From NCBI RefSeq assembly GCF_022637415.1, contig NZ_CP093340.1:1612001-1676000 (forward strand): a DNA stretch of 64,000 bases, given 5' to 3'. The notes under the pieces are model-generated. The model saw only the letters and a program-made list of their open reading frames with translations, searched no databases and was not told where the DNA came from. Position numbers and translations under genes: made by a program. This DNA comes from Luteimonas sp. S4-F44 (GTDB taxonomy: Bacteria > Pseudomonadota > Gammaproteobacteria > Xanthomonadales > Xanthomonadaceae). Below, piece by piece: positions 55,097 through 64,000 of the stretch (position 1 is its first letter; every line of letters starts with the position of its first letter).

Positions 55097-55531
55097 ATGC
55101 CCAAGATCGAACGTAGCGCCCTTGTCGGGCAGCCGGCCGAGCGCATGTTCGCGCTGGTCAACGATATTCATGCCTATCCGCGCCGGTTCGCCTGGTGCGA
55201 TGCGGCGCAGGTTCTGGAATCGGACGACGACCGCATCGTCGCCCGGCTCGATCTGGGCCTGGGCGCGTTGCGGACGTGGTTCACGACCGAGAACACCTTG
55301 TCGCCGCCCGATACCATCGACATGCAGTTGCGGGACGGTCCATTCAAGTCGCTGCACGGGCGCTGGACGTTTCGGGCGCTGGATCCGAGCTCGTGCAAGG
55401 TGTCGCTGTCGCTGGAGTTCGAGCCGAGCAGCCGCCTGATGCTGCCGGCACTTACGCTCGGTTTCCGCGGGCTCGCCGACCGCATGGTCAACGATTTCAT
55501 CCGGGTCGCCGAGCGCGAGCCGGCCGACTGA
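55097..55531 (+). CDS. ratA: RatA-like START-domain (Coq10 family) protein
   Basis: A 144-residue SRPBCC/START-fold protein: ERSALVGQPAERMFALVNDIHAYPRRFAWC at the N terminus, and FRGLADRMVNDFIRVA as the C-terminal helix. Relatives bind ubiquinone (Coq10) or were reported as ribosome-association toxin RatA in E. coli. Coupling with RnfH gives the so-called RatAB pair, but the toxin role is disputed, and a quinone-related role is equally likely. Confidence 0.9.
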   Translation: MPKIERSALVGQPAERMFALVNDIHAYPRRFAWCDAAQVLESDDDRIVARLDLGLGALRTWFTTENTLSPPDTIDMQLRDGPFKSLHGRWTFRALDPSSCKVSLSLEFEPSSRLMLPALTLGFRGLADRMVNDFIRVAEREPAD

Positions 55532-55539
55532 GCGCGACG

Positions 55540-55806
55540 ATGCGGATCGAGGTCGTCGACGCGCAGCCCCGTGCGCACCGCAGTTGGACGCTCGTGCTGC
55601 CCGATGGCGCCGATGTCGCGGCTGCGCTGGCGGCGCTGCCCGATCCGAGTGTGCTGGCCGGTATCGCTGGCTATGCGGTGTACGGCGTGCGTGTGGAGGT
55701 CGCCGCAAAACTGGCGGACGGCGACCGCCTGGAGCTGTTACGGGCGCTGCAGCTCGACCCGAAGGAAGCGCGCAGGCGCCGGGCGGCGAAGCGCGACGCG
55801 GGTTGA
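55540..55806 (+). CDS. rnfH: RnfH-family ubiquitin-fold protein
   Basis: An 88-residue beta-grasp protein (RIEVVDAQPRAHRSWTLVL; YGVRVEVAAKLADGDRLELLRAL). The PKEARRRRAAKR tail is characteristic of RnfH. It follows ratA by eight bases. No rnf genes are in the window, so its role may be unrelated to the Rnf complex. Confidence 0.9.
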   Translation: MRIEVVDAQPRAHRSWTLVLPDGADVAAALAALPDPSVLAGIAGYAVYGVRVEVAAKLADGDRLELLRALQLDPKEARRRRAAKRDAG

Positions 55807-55813
55807 CGCGCCG

Positions 55814-56197
55814 TCAGCGGCGCTTGCCGCGTTCCTTGGGCAGGTTGCCGAACTTGCGCATCTGCTCGGCCAGTTCCTGGTCGCGGTTGGGGAAGTAGTC
55901 GCCTTCCCAGCGTGCGAGCTGGTCGTTCTCGAAGTAGACGGTAAAGTTCTTCATCTCGGTGTGACTGCTGCGGCCGACCCGCTGCGTGGCGGTGTAGTCC
56001 CAGCGCTGGTGGTGGAACGGGTCGGCGATCGAGGGCGAGCCCAGCAGCGCCTCGACCTGCGGCTTGCCCATGCCCACCTGCAACTGTTCGACCGCGGACT
56101 GCTCGATCAGGTTGCCCTGATAGATCGGCTGCTTGTAGACCAGGGCGCAGCCGCTGGTGGCCAGGACGAGGGCCGAGACGAGAATGACGTTCTTCAT
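55814..56197 (-). CDS. bamE: outer-membrane assembly lipoprotein BamE
   Basis: A 127-residue lipoprotein of the BAM complex. Lipobox ATSGC (Cys17), then the SmpA/OmlA fold: YKQPIYQGNLIEQSAVEQLQVGMGKPQVEALLGSP and FHHQRWDYTATQRVG. It converges with rnfH and diverges from fur, the classical omlA-fur arrangement of xanthomonads. Confidence 0.94.
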   Translation of the reverse strand: MKNVILVSALVLATSGCALVYKQPIYQGNLIEQSAVEQLQVGMGKPQVEALLGSPSIADPFHHQRWDYTATQRVGRSSHTEMKNFTVYFENDQLARWEGDYFPNRDQELAEQMRKFGNLPKERGKRR

Positions 56198-56326
56198 GGC
56201 GGAGGGCAGGGGCCGGGGAGCTGCGGGGACCGGGCCGATGATACACTGCGCGTCACGCCGCCACCGCGATTCAGGCAGCCGGCGTTCAACCGCCAGTGAA
56301 TGCCGGCCTGTACTCGGAGACACTTC

Positions 56327-56731
56327 ATGGAATCGCTCGACCTGCGCAAGGCAGGACTGAAAGTCACCCACCCGCGCATGCGGATCCTGGACCTGCTGGA
56401 GCAGCGCACGCCGCGGCAGCACCTGACCGCCGAGGACATCTACCGGCAGTTGCTCGAGCAGGGCGACGAGATCGGGCTGGCGACGGTGTACCGGGTGCTC
56501 ACCCAGTTCGAGGCCGCCGGCCTGGTGCTCAAGCACAATTTCGAGGGGGGGCACGCGGTCTACGAGCTCGACCGCGGCGGCCACCACGACCACATGGTGG
56601 ACGTGGACACCGGCAAGATCATCGAGTTCGAAAGCGCCGAGATCGAGAAGCTCCAGCACGAGATCGCCGAGCGCTACGGCTATCATCTCGAAGACCACTC
56701 GCTGGTGCTGTACGTGCGCAAGAAGCGCTGA
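56327..56731 (+). CDS. fur: ferric uptake regulator Fur (cysteine-free)
   Basis: A 134-residue metalloregulator repressing iron-uptake genes when Fe2+ is abundant. The winged helix is typical (RKAGLKVTHPRMRILDLLEQ; GLATVYRVLTQFEAAGLV). Metal residues HHDH (about 86-89) and the downstream Glu and His are kept. There is no cysteine in the whole protein, so the structural CxxC zinc site of E. coli Fur is absent; the segment reads HHDHMVDVDTGKIIEF. Xanthomonad Fur proteins share this feature. Confidence 0.93.
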   Translation: MESLDLRKAGLKVTHPRMRILDLLEQRTPRQHLTAEDIYRQLLEQGDEIGLATVYRVLTQFEAAGLVLKHNFEGGHAVYELDRGGHHDHMVDVDTGKIIEFESAEIEKLQHEIAERYGYHLEDHSLVLYVRKKR

Positions 56732-56803
56732 GGTCTCCAAAACCGATCATCGCGCTGCATGCGGGTGACCGCAGGCGCAGCGGGCGGGGCGGCGGTCCAG
56801 CCC

Positions 56804-58471
56804 TCAGGCCATGTCCTGCAGCAGCTTGCGGGCGGCCGCGCGGGCCTCACTGCTGACCTCGACGCCACCCAGCATCCGCGCCAGTTCTTCGGTCCGGGCG
56901 TCGGCCTCGAGCAGGCTGACGCGGCTTTCGGTCGTGCCGCCGCTCGTGACCTTGTGCACGCGGTAGTGGGTGTGGCCCTTGGACGCGACCTGGGGCAGGT
57001 GGGTCACGCACAGCACCTGGCGGCTGGCACCCAGGGCGCGCAGTTTGCGGCCGACGATATCGGCGACCGCGCCGCCGATGCCGGAGTCGACCTCGTCGAA
57101 GACCATCGTCGGCACCGCGTCGTGGCCCAGCGCCGCGACCTCGATCGCCAGCGAGATGCGCGACAGCTCGCCGCCCGAGGCGACCCGGCGCAGCGGCCGT
57201 GGCGGCTGGCCGGCGTTGGCCGAGACCATGAACTCGATGCGCTCGGCGCCCTGCGGATCGGGCCGGTCGTGCTCGACCGGTTCGAACGCGACCTCGAAGG
57301 TCCCGCCGCCCATACCCAGCTCGTGGATCAGCGCGGTCGTCGCCTTCGACAGCGCCTTGCCGGCCTTGCGGCGGGCCGCGCCCAAGCGGTCGGCGGCGGT
57401 GTGCCAGCGCGCGAACGCCGCGTCGATCTCGCCGTCCAGCCGCGCCAGGCGATCGCCGGCACCGTCGAGCTGCTCGAGCTCGGCAGTCAAGCGTTGCCTG
57501 ACCTCGCCCAAGTCCTCGGGCGTGACCCGGTGCTTGCGCGCCAGTTCGTGCAGCCGGCTCAGGCGCTGTTCGAGCAACTCGAGCTCGGCGGGGTCGATGT
57601 CGAGGTCGTCGCGGACCTGGCCGAGCAGGCGGGTGGCTTCGTCGAGCTGGATCGTCGCAGCGTCGAGCATCGCGTCGACTTCGCCCAGCCGGGGCTCGTG
57701 CGCACGCATCCGGCCCAGCTCGTGGCGCAGCGCGTGCAGCGCCTGCGGCAGGCCGACGGCATCCTCGCCGCTCATCCGGGCCAGCGCCGCGTCGCAGGTC
57801 TGGATCAGGCCGGCGGCGTTGGCATGGCGGCGGTGGGCGGCGTGCAGCTCGGCGATCGCCTCGGGTTCCAGCCGCTCGCCTTCCAGTTCACCGAGCTGAT
57901 GGCGCAGCCAGTCGCGGCGCTCGCCGACATCGCCGATGCCGATCAGCGCTTCGCGCTCGCTCTGCAAGGCACGCCAGTCCTGCGCCGCGCCGCGGACCGC
58001 CGCCAGCAACGCGCCATTGCCGGCCTGGGCATCGAGCAGCGCCAGCTGACTGCCGCGCGCCAGCAGCGCCTGGTGTTCATGTTGGCCGTGGATCTCGACC
58101 AGGCGTCCGGCGAGTTCGGACAGCTGGGCGATCGTTGCCGGCCGGCCATTGATCCAGGCCCGCGAGCCGCCGTCGGCACGCAGCGTGCGCCGCAACTGGC
58201 AGGTCGCGCCTTCGTCGAGCTCGTTGTCGCGCAACCAGCGCAGCGCCGGGGCGGCGTCGTCGAGCGTGAACTCGGCATGCAGCTCGGCGCGCTCGGCGCC
58301 ATGGCGGACGATGCCGCTGTCGGCACGCTGGCCGGACAGAAAGCCCAGCGCATCGACCAGCAGCGACTTGCCGGCGCCGGTCTCGCCGGAGATGACGGTC
58401 AGCCCCGGGCCGAACTCGAGGTCGGTGGCGGTGGCGACGGCGAAGTTGCGGATGGCGAGGTGGGTGAGCAT
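56804..58471 (-). CDS. recN: DNA repair ATPase RecN
   Basis: A 555-residue SMC-like protein for double-strand-break repair. Walker A GETGAGKSLL (residues about 30-39), a long coiled coil of about 160-370, the signature RVASGGELSRISLAIEV and Walker B TMVFDEVDSGIGG (about 455) are all clear. It converges with fur. No LexA box was found by eye in the 117 bases before the start. Confidence 0.95.
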   Translation of the reverse strand: MLTHLAIRNFAVATATDLEFGPGLTVISGETGAGKSLLVDALGFLSGQRADSGIVRHGAERAELHAEFTLDDAAPALRWLRDNELDEGATCQLRRTLRADGGSRAWINGRPATIAQLSELAGRLVEIHGQHEHQALLARGSQLALLDAQAGNGALLAAVRGAAQDWRALQSEREALIGIGDVGERRDWLRHQLGELEGERLEPEAIAELHAAHRRHANAAGLIQTCDAALARMSGEDAVGLPQALHALRHELGRMRAHEPRLGEVDAMLDAATIQLDEATRLLGQVRDDLDIDPAELELLEQRLSRLHELARKHRVTPEDLGEVRQRLTAELEQLDGAGDRLARLDGEIDAAFARWHTAADRLGAARRKAGKALSKATTALIHELGMGGGTFEVAFEPVEHDRPDPQGAERIEFMVSANAGQPPRPLRRVASGGELSRISLAIEVAALGHDAVPTMVFDEVDSGIGGAVADIVGRKLRALGASRQVLCVTHLPQVASKGHTHYRVHKVTSGGTTESRVSLLEADARTEELARMLGGVEVSSEARAAARKLLQDMA

Positions 58472-58588
58472 CGGTGGAATTGTGCCTGGGTGGCCTGCGG
58501 TCGTGTAGCGCCGGCTTGATAGCCCGCGCGTGTCTCACGGCCGGAGACCGCGCTTGCATCGGTGGCGGCGGCGCCGTATACCGCCCGC

Positions 58589-59674
58589 ATGTCGTCCGAC
58601 ACCCGCCACCCGCTCGACCCGCGCGCCCGCCAGCTGCTGCGCACGCTGATCGGGCGGCACATCCGCGACGGTGAGCCGGTCGGTTCGCAGACGCTTGCCC
58701 GGCATGCCGGGCTGGACGTGAGCCCGGCGACCATTCGCAACATCCTGGCCGATCTGGAGGAGGCTGGGCTGCTGAGCTCCCCGCACACCTCGGCCGGGCG
58801 CGTGCCCACCGCGCAGGGCTACCGCGTGTTTGTCGATTCACTGCTGCAGGTCAAGCCGCTGCGCGAGCAGGAACTGGTGCGGCTGCGCGGGGAGCTGACC
58901 GGCGCCGGCGGGCATCAGTCGCTGCTGGGCAGTGCCTCGGAACTGGTTTCGGCGATGACGCGTTTCGTCGGGGTGGTTTCGGTGCCGCGGCGCGAGCAAC
59001 TGGCGTTCCGGCATATCGATTTCGTGCCGCTCGACGGCCAGCGGGTCATGGCGATCATCGTCTTCGCCGACCACGAGGTGCAGAACCGGATTTTCCAGAC
59101 CCGGCGCAGTTTCGACGCCGCCGAGCTCGAGCGCGTGGCCAACTATCTGAACCAGCATTGCGCCGGCCGACCGATGGCCGCGGTGCGGGCGACGCTGGTC
59201 GAGGAATTGCGCCACGCCCGCGACGAGATGGAGGCGTTGCTGGCGCAGACGATGGAGCTGGCCGAACAGGCGCTGGTGCCGTCCGACGAGGACATGGTGC
59301 TGGCCGGGCAGAGCCGGCTGATCGGCGTGCAGGACCTGTCGGACCTGGACCGGCTGCGCGAGTTGTTCGAGGCGTTTTCGCGCAAGCGCGAGATCCTGCA
59401 GTTGCTCGAACGCACCCTGCATGCACCGGGTGTGCGCATCTTCATCGGCGAGGAAACCGGCCTGGCGCCGCTGGAGGGCGTGTCGCTGGTCACCGCGCCG
59501 TACGCGGCAGGCGGACGGACACTGGGTGTGCTCGGCGTGATCGGCCCGACCCGCATGGCCTACGACCGGGTGATCCCGGTGGTGCAGGCGACCGCCGATC
59601 TGTTGGGCGCCGCGCTCGGCGGCCATCCCGCGGCCGCCGACGGCGCCCCGGGACGCACGCCCGACGCGGCCTGA
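58589..59674 (+). CDS. hrcA: heat-inducible repressor HrcA
   Basis: A 361-residue repressor that binds CIRCE operators. N-terminal winged helix (LLRTLIGRHIRDGEPVGSQTLARH; SPATIRNILADLEEAGLL), the HTSAGRVPTAQGYRVFVD motif, and the C-terminal IGEETGLAPLEGVSLVTAPY domain. It is the first gene of hrcA-grpE-dnaK-dnaJ. The in-frame GTG at 58562 could add nine residues; ATG was preferred. No CIRCE palindrome was seen upstream of hrcA, grpE or dnaK. Confidence 0.95.
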   Translation: MSSDTRHPLDPRARQLLRTLIGRHIRDGEPVGSQTLARHAGLDVSPATIRNILADLEEAGLLSSPHTSAGRVPTAQGYRVFVDSLLQVKPLREQELVRLRGELTGAGGHQSLLGSASELVSAMTRFVGVVSVPRREQLAFRHIDFVPLDGQRVMAIIVFADHEVQNRIFQTRRSFDAAELERVANYLNQHCAGRPMAAVRATLVEELRHARDEMEALLAQTMELAEQALVPSDEDMVLAGQSRLIGVQDLSDLDRLRELFEAFSRKREILQLLERTLHAPGVRIFIGEETGLAPLEGVSLVTAPYAAGGRTLGVLGVIGPTRMAYDRVIPVVQATADLLGAALGGHPAAADGAPGRTPDAA

Positions 59675-59713
59675 GCGACGGGGTGGGCGGACGCGCCGAT
59701 TCCCCGGTCGCGG

Positions 59714-59740
59714 CTTGAAACCTGGGCGGCCAGCCCCATA
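59714..59740 (+). promoter_or_regulatory. sigma-32 heat-shock promoter before grpE
   Basis: CTTGAAA (59714-59720), 13 bases and CCCCATA (59734-59740): an almost exact sigma-32 consensus, about 45 bases before the grpE start. It explains heat induction of grpE-dnaK-dnaJ independently of hrcA transcription. Confidence 0.85.
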
Positions 59741-59782
59741 GCTGGGCGGGTCGGCGGCCAGACGCCCGCCCCGGAACCGGAC

Positions 59783-60313
59783 ATGACCCAGGAACAGCAC
59801 GAGACGCAGCCCCCCGAAATCCACGAGTCCGACGACCAGGCCACGCCGGTCGAGGTCCAGCTGACCGAACAGGTCGAACTGCTGAAGGCCGAACTCGAAC
59901 AGGTGCGCGCGCAGAGCCTGCTCGAGCGCGCGGACCTTGAGAACCAGCGCAAGCGCCTAGCGCGCGAGATCGAGACCGCGCGCCGGTTCGCCAACGAACG
60001 TCTGCTCTCGTCGCTGGTGCCGGTGTTCGACGCGCTCGAGGCCGGGCTGGCGAGTGCGCCTGAGAACGATCCGCTGCGTGCCGGCGTCGAACTGACGCTG
60101 CGCGAACTGGTCAAGGCGACCGAGAGCAACGGCCTGCGCGTGGTCGCACCGGCGGCGGGCGACCCGTTCGACCCCGAGCACCATCAGGCGATGAGCATCG
60201 TCGAGGTGCCGGGCGTGCCGCCGGGCGCGGTCGCCCAGGTCTTCCAGAAGGGGTATCTGCTTAACGAGCGCCTGCTGCGCCCGGCAATGGTGGTCGTGGC
60301 CAAGGCTGACTGA
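59783..60313 (+). CDS. grpE: nucleotide exchange factor GrpE
   Basis: A 176-residue dimeric exchange factor for DnaK. Long N-terminal helix (about residues 25-90; ENQRKRLAREIETARRFANE) and C-terminal beta domain (FDPEHHQAMSIVEVPGVPPG; VFQKGYLLNERLLRPAMVVVAK). It lies directly downstream of the sigma-32 promoter. Confidence 0.96.
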   Translation: MTQEQHETQPPEIHESDDQATPVEVQLTEQVELLKAELEQVRAQSLLERADLENQRKRLAREIETARRFANERLLSSLVPVFDALEAGLASAPENDPLRAGVELTLRELVKATESNGLRVVAPAAGDPFDPEHHQAMSIVEVPGVPPGAVAQVFQKGYLLNERLLRPAMVVVAKAD

Positions 60314-60434
60314 GCGCGACCGGGGCCATTGCGCGTCACACCGCTTGAACGCTGTGTTGCGCGTCCCCAGATACCTCGCATCGACGGCTTCGCCGCCGTC
60401 CCCGCACAACGACATTTCCTAGAGGAACACTGCA

Positions 60435-62360
<1,926 letters not shown>

Positions 62361-62387
62361 CCAGTGGAACCGTGATGCGTGATCGAC

Positions 62388-62415
62388 AAGAAGCGGAGCT
62401 TGGCTCCGCTTCTTT
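62388..62415 (+). terminator. terminator between dnaK and dnaJ
   Basis: AGAAGCGGAG pairs with CTCCGCTTCT around a CTTGG loop, then TT and TCTC. It could reduce read-through, giving more DnaK than DnaJ. Confidence 0.7.
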
Positions 62416-62475
62416 CTCACGCGGTCACGTACCGACGCTTCGAGTCACCCATCACGCACGACGAATCACGGTCTC

Positions 62476-63603
62476 ATGAGCAAACGCGATTATTACGACG
62501 TCCTTGGCGTCTCCCGCACCGCAAGCGAAGACGAGCTGAAGAAGGCGTATCGCCGTTGCGCGATGAAGCATCATCCGGACCGCAATCCGGGGGATGCCGC
62601 CGCCGAGGCCGCGTTCAAGGAGTGCAAGGAGGCCTACGAGGTGTTGTCGGACGGCGGCAAGCGCAGGATGTACGACCAGCACGGGCATGCGGCGTTCGAG
62701 CACGGCATGGGCGGCGGCAATGCCGGACCGGGCTTCGGGCCGGACATGGGCGATATCTTCGGCGACATCTTCGGCAACATCTTCGGCGGCGGCGGACGCA
62801 GCGGCCCGCGTCGCGGTGCCGACGTGGGCTATGTGATGGAGCTCGACCTCGAGGACGCGGTCGCCGGTGTCGAGAAGCGCATCGAACTGCCGACGCTGAC
62901 CGGCTGCGACGACTGCAATGGCAGCGGTTCGGAGGACGGCAAGCGCGAGACCTGCTCGACCTGCGCCGGTCGCGGCCAGGTGCGGATGCAGCGCGGGCCC
63001 TTCACGATGCAGCAGGCCTGTCCGCATTGCGGCGGGCACGGCCAGGTGATCGCCAATCCCTGCAAGACGTGTCATGGCGCAGGGCGGGTCGAGGACGAGA
63101 AGGTGCTGTCGGTGAAGATTCCCGCCGGCGTCGATTCGGGCGATCGCATCCGCCTGTCGGGCGAAGGCGAGGCCGGTCCGGCTGGTGCGCCGCCCGGCGA
63201 TCTCTATGTGGAAGTGCGGGTGCGCCCGCACGACATCTTCGTGCGCGACGGCGACGACCTGCATTGCGAGGTGCCGATCCGCATCTCGCAGGCCGCGCTC
63301 GGCGACACGGTGCGCGTGCCCACGCTCGGCGGCGAGGCCGAGATCCGCATTCCGGCCGAGACCCAGACCGGCAAGGTGTTCCGCCTGCGCGACAAGGGCG
63401 TCAAGTCGGTGCGCAGCCGCTCGGTCGGCGACCTGTACTGCAAGATCTTCGTCGAGACGCCGGTCAATCTCACCGCCGATCAGCGCGATCTGCTGCAGCG
63501 CTTCGAGGCGACGTTCACCACCGAGAACGCGCGCCGGCATTCGCCCAAGTCCAGCACCTTCATGGACGGTGTCAAGGGCTTCTGGGAACGCATGACGTCC
63601 TGA
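62476..63603 (+). CDS. dnaJ: co-chaperone DnaJ
   Basis: A 375-residue type I Hsp40. The J domain has HPD in [11 protein letters not shown] (about residue 35), followed by a Gly/Phe region ([19 protein letters not shown]). Four CxxCxGxG zinc motifs span about 145-210 ([32 protein letters not shown]), and C-terminal peptide-binding domains complete it. Confidence 0.98.
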   Translation: MSKRDYYDVLGVSRTASEDELKKAYRRCAMKHHPDRNPGDAAAEAAFKECKEAYEVLSDGGKRRMYDQHGHAAFEHGMGGGNAGPGFGPDMGDIFGDIFGNIFGGGGRSGPRRGADVGYVMELDLEDAVAGVEKRIELPTLTGCDDCNGSGSEDGKRETCSTCAGRGQVRMQRGPFTMQQACPHCGGHGQVIANPCKTCHGAGRVEDEKVLSVKIPAGVDSGDRIRLSGEGEAGPAGAPPGDLYVEVRVRPHDIFVRDGDDLHCEVPIRISQAALGDTVRVPTLGGEAEIRIPAETQTGKVFRLRDKGVKSVRSRSVGDLYCKIFVETPVNLTADQRDLLQRFEATFTTENARRHSPKSSTFMDGVKGFWERMTS

Positions 63604-63619
63604 TCCGTCCCAATGTGCG

Positions 63620-63638
63620 GGCGCTTCTGCGAAGCGCC
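63620..63638. terminator. 8-bp hairpin after dnaJ
   Basis: GGCGCTTC-TGC-GAAGCGCC lies 17 bases after the dnaJ stop, between convergent genes. It lacks a T run and is immediately followed by a nested inverted repeat (63639-63700). Confidence 0.5.
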
Positions 63639-63697
63639 TGAAGCGATGAGGGCGATGACGCCCTCCGCGAGCAGCCTGATTGCTCGGGCGTCACGCT

Positions 63698-64000
63698 TCA
63701 GACGGCTGTCCCGCGCAAAGCGGCCTTCAGGTGTGCGTGGCCGTCGCCCGCCAACCATGCGCGCAGCGAGACGAGCTCGGGATTGAGCGCGCGGATCCGT
63801 TCAAGGTGTACGCGCTCTGCGAGCCGGCCGGATTCCAGGCTGGCGGCATATGTGCCAGGTCGGGATGGGCGGCCAGGACCGCATCCGGAAGTCGGGCATA
63901 GGGGATGGGCCTGCCGGCGGCGTGCGAAAACGCGGCCTCCAGCGCGTCCCCGGTCACGCGATCGCCGGCGATCTTCAGCGTCATGCCTGCGAACCGCGCC
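63698..64000 (-). pseudogene. NmrA-like NAD(P)-binding protein, C-terminal part, frameshifted
   Basis: Entering from the right edge, one frame encodes TLKIAGDRVTGDALEAAFSH, AAGRPIPYARLPD and AHPDLAHM, typical of the C-terminal part of NmrA/HSCARG-like proteins. It then becomes nonfamily sequence, ending at 63727. A one-base shift near 63845-63860 restores SGRLAERVHLERIRALNPEL and SLRAWLAG, the expected family ending, with a stop at 63698. This is a single-base indel in the genome or a sequencing error; the 5' part is outside the window. Confidence 0.7.

Noticed and set aside
62379..63641. Reading frame of 420 codons on the plus strand over dnaJ
   Set aside because: It is an off-frame shadow of dnaJ with arginine-rich translation.

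Overview
This is a high-GC, gene-dense bacterial chromosome segment. Gene content and protein sequences point to the Lysobacteraceae (Xanthomonadaceae): a Lysobacter, Luteimonas or close Xanthomonas relative. The signs are a cysteine-free Fur of the xanthomonad type, the order smpB / ratA-rnfH / bamE / fur / recN / hrcA-grpE-dnaK-dnaJ, an lldR-lldD-dld lactate operon, a tmRNA tag ending ALAA, and a separate S-methylthioinosine phosphorylase. The species cannot be fixed from sequence alone.

Layout. 1-3.3 kb: end of a DsbA/FrnE-like gene, nagZ-hpt (overlapping), a methylthioinosine phosphorylase and a cold-shock protein. 3.4-4.8 kb: a divergent TetR/SDR pair around a large palindromic operator. 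4.9-8.7 kb: the lactate operon lldR-lldD-dld with two LldR-type operators. 9-12.9 kb: a BtuB-like receptor under a cobalamin riboswitch, a TfoX C-terminal protein, a free-methionine-sulfoxide reductase and bioD. 12.9-22.7 kb: two RND efflux systems transcribed away from each other, with one TetR gene between them and two palindromic operators. 22.8-23.4 kb: a non-coding stretch packed with short perfect hairpins. 23.4-39.7 kb: a flavoprotein monooxygenase, an AidB-like acyl-CoA dehydrogenase, an ABC exporter, YigZ, an ECF sigma factor with its probable anti-sigma, a dual-GAF GGDEF-EAL protein, a BaiN/HI0933-like flavoprotein, small stress proteins, an MscS-like channel, tRNA-Val, FHA and SHOCT-like proteins, and MsrPQ. 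39.8-46.4 kb: serC, pheA-aroA, two TonB-C proteins and serS. 46.5-50.1 kb: a LysR regulator, an array of partial tRNA-Ser copies ending in an intact tRNA-Ser(UGA), a stress-like membrane protein, mntP under a yybP-ykoY (manganese) riboswitch, and tmRNA. 50.1-54.5 kb: an accessory-looking stretch with three related small exported proteins and a CHASE histidine kinase. 54.6-64 kb: the smpB-to-dnaJ block, ending in a frameshifted NmrA-like gene that runs off the window.

How the genes work together. Most of the window is housekeeping: lactate oxidation, serine and aromatic amino-acid synthesis, trans-translation (ssrA with smpB) and protein folding (HrcA and the GrpE/DnaK/DnaJ machine, with a near-consensus sigma-32 promoter before grpE). 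Metal and vitamin control is visible in RNA and protein: cobalamin riboswitch to BtuB, manganese riboswitch to MntP, and Fur.

The least explained parts are four. First, three near-identical ~137-nt tandem units, each carrying exactly the first 37 nt of tRNA-Ser and then a hairpin-rich insert right after the anticodon. Second, a family of three two-cysteine exported mini-proteins beside ssrA, two of them duplicated together with their 5' UTR and 3' hairpins. Third, a recurrent short hairpin design (7-9 bp stem, 3-5 nt loop) in several intergenic regions. Fourth, the frameshifted gene and nested hairpin at the right edge.
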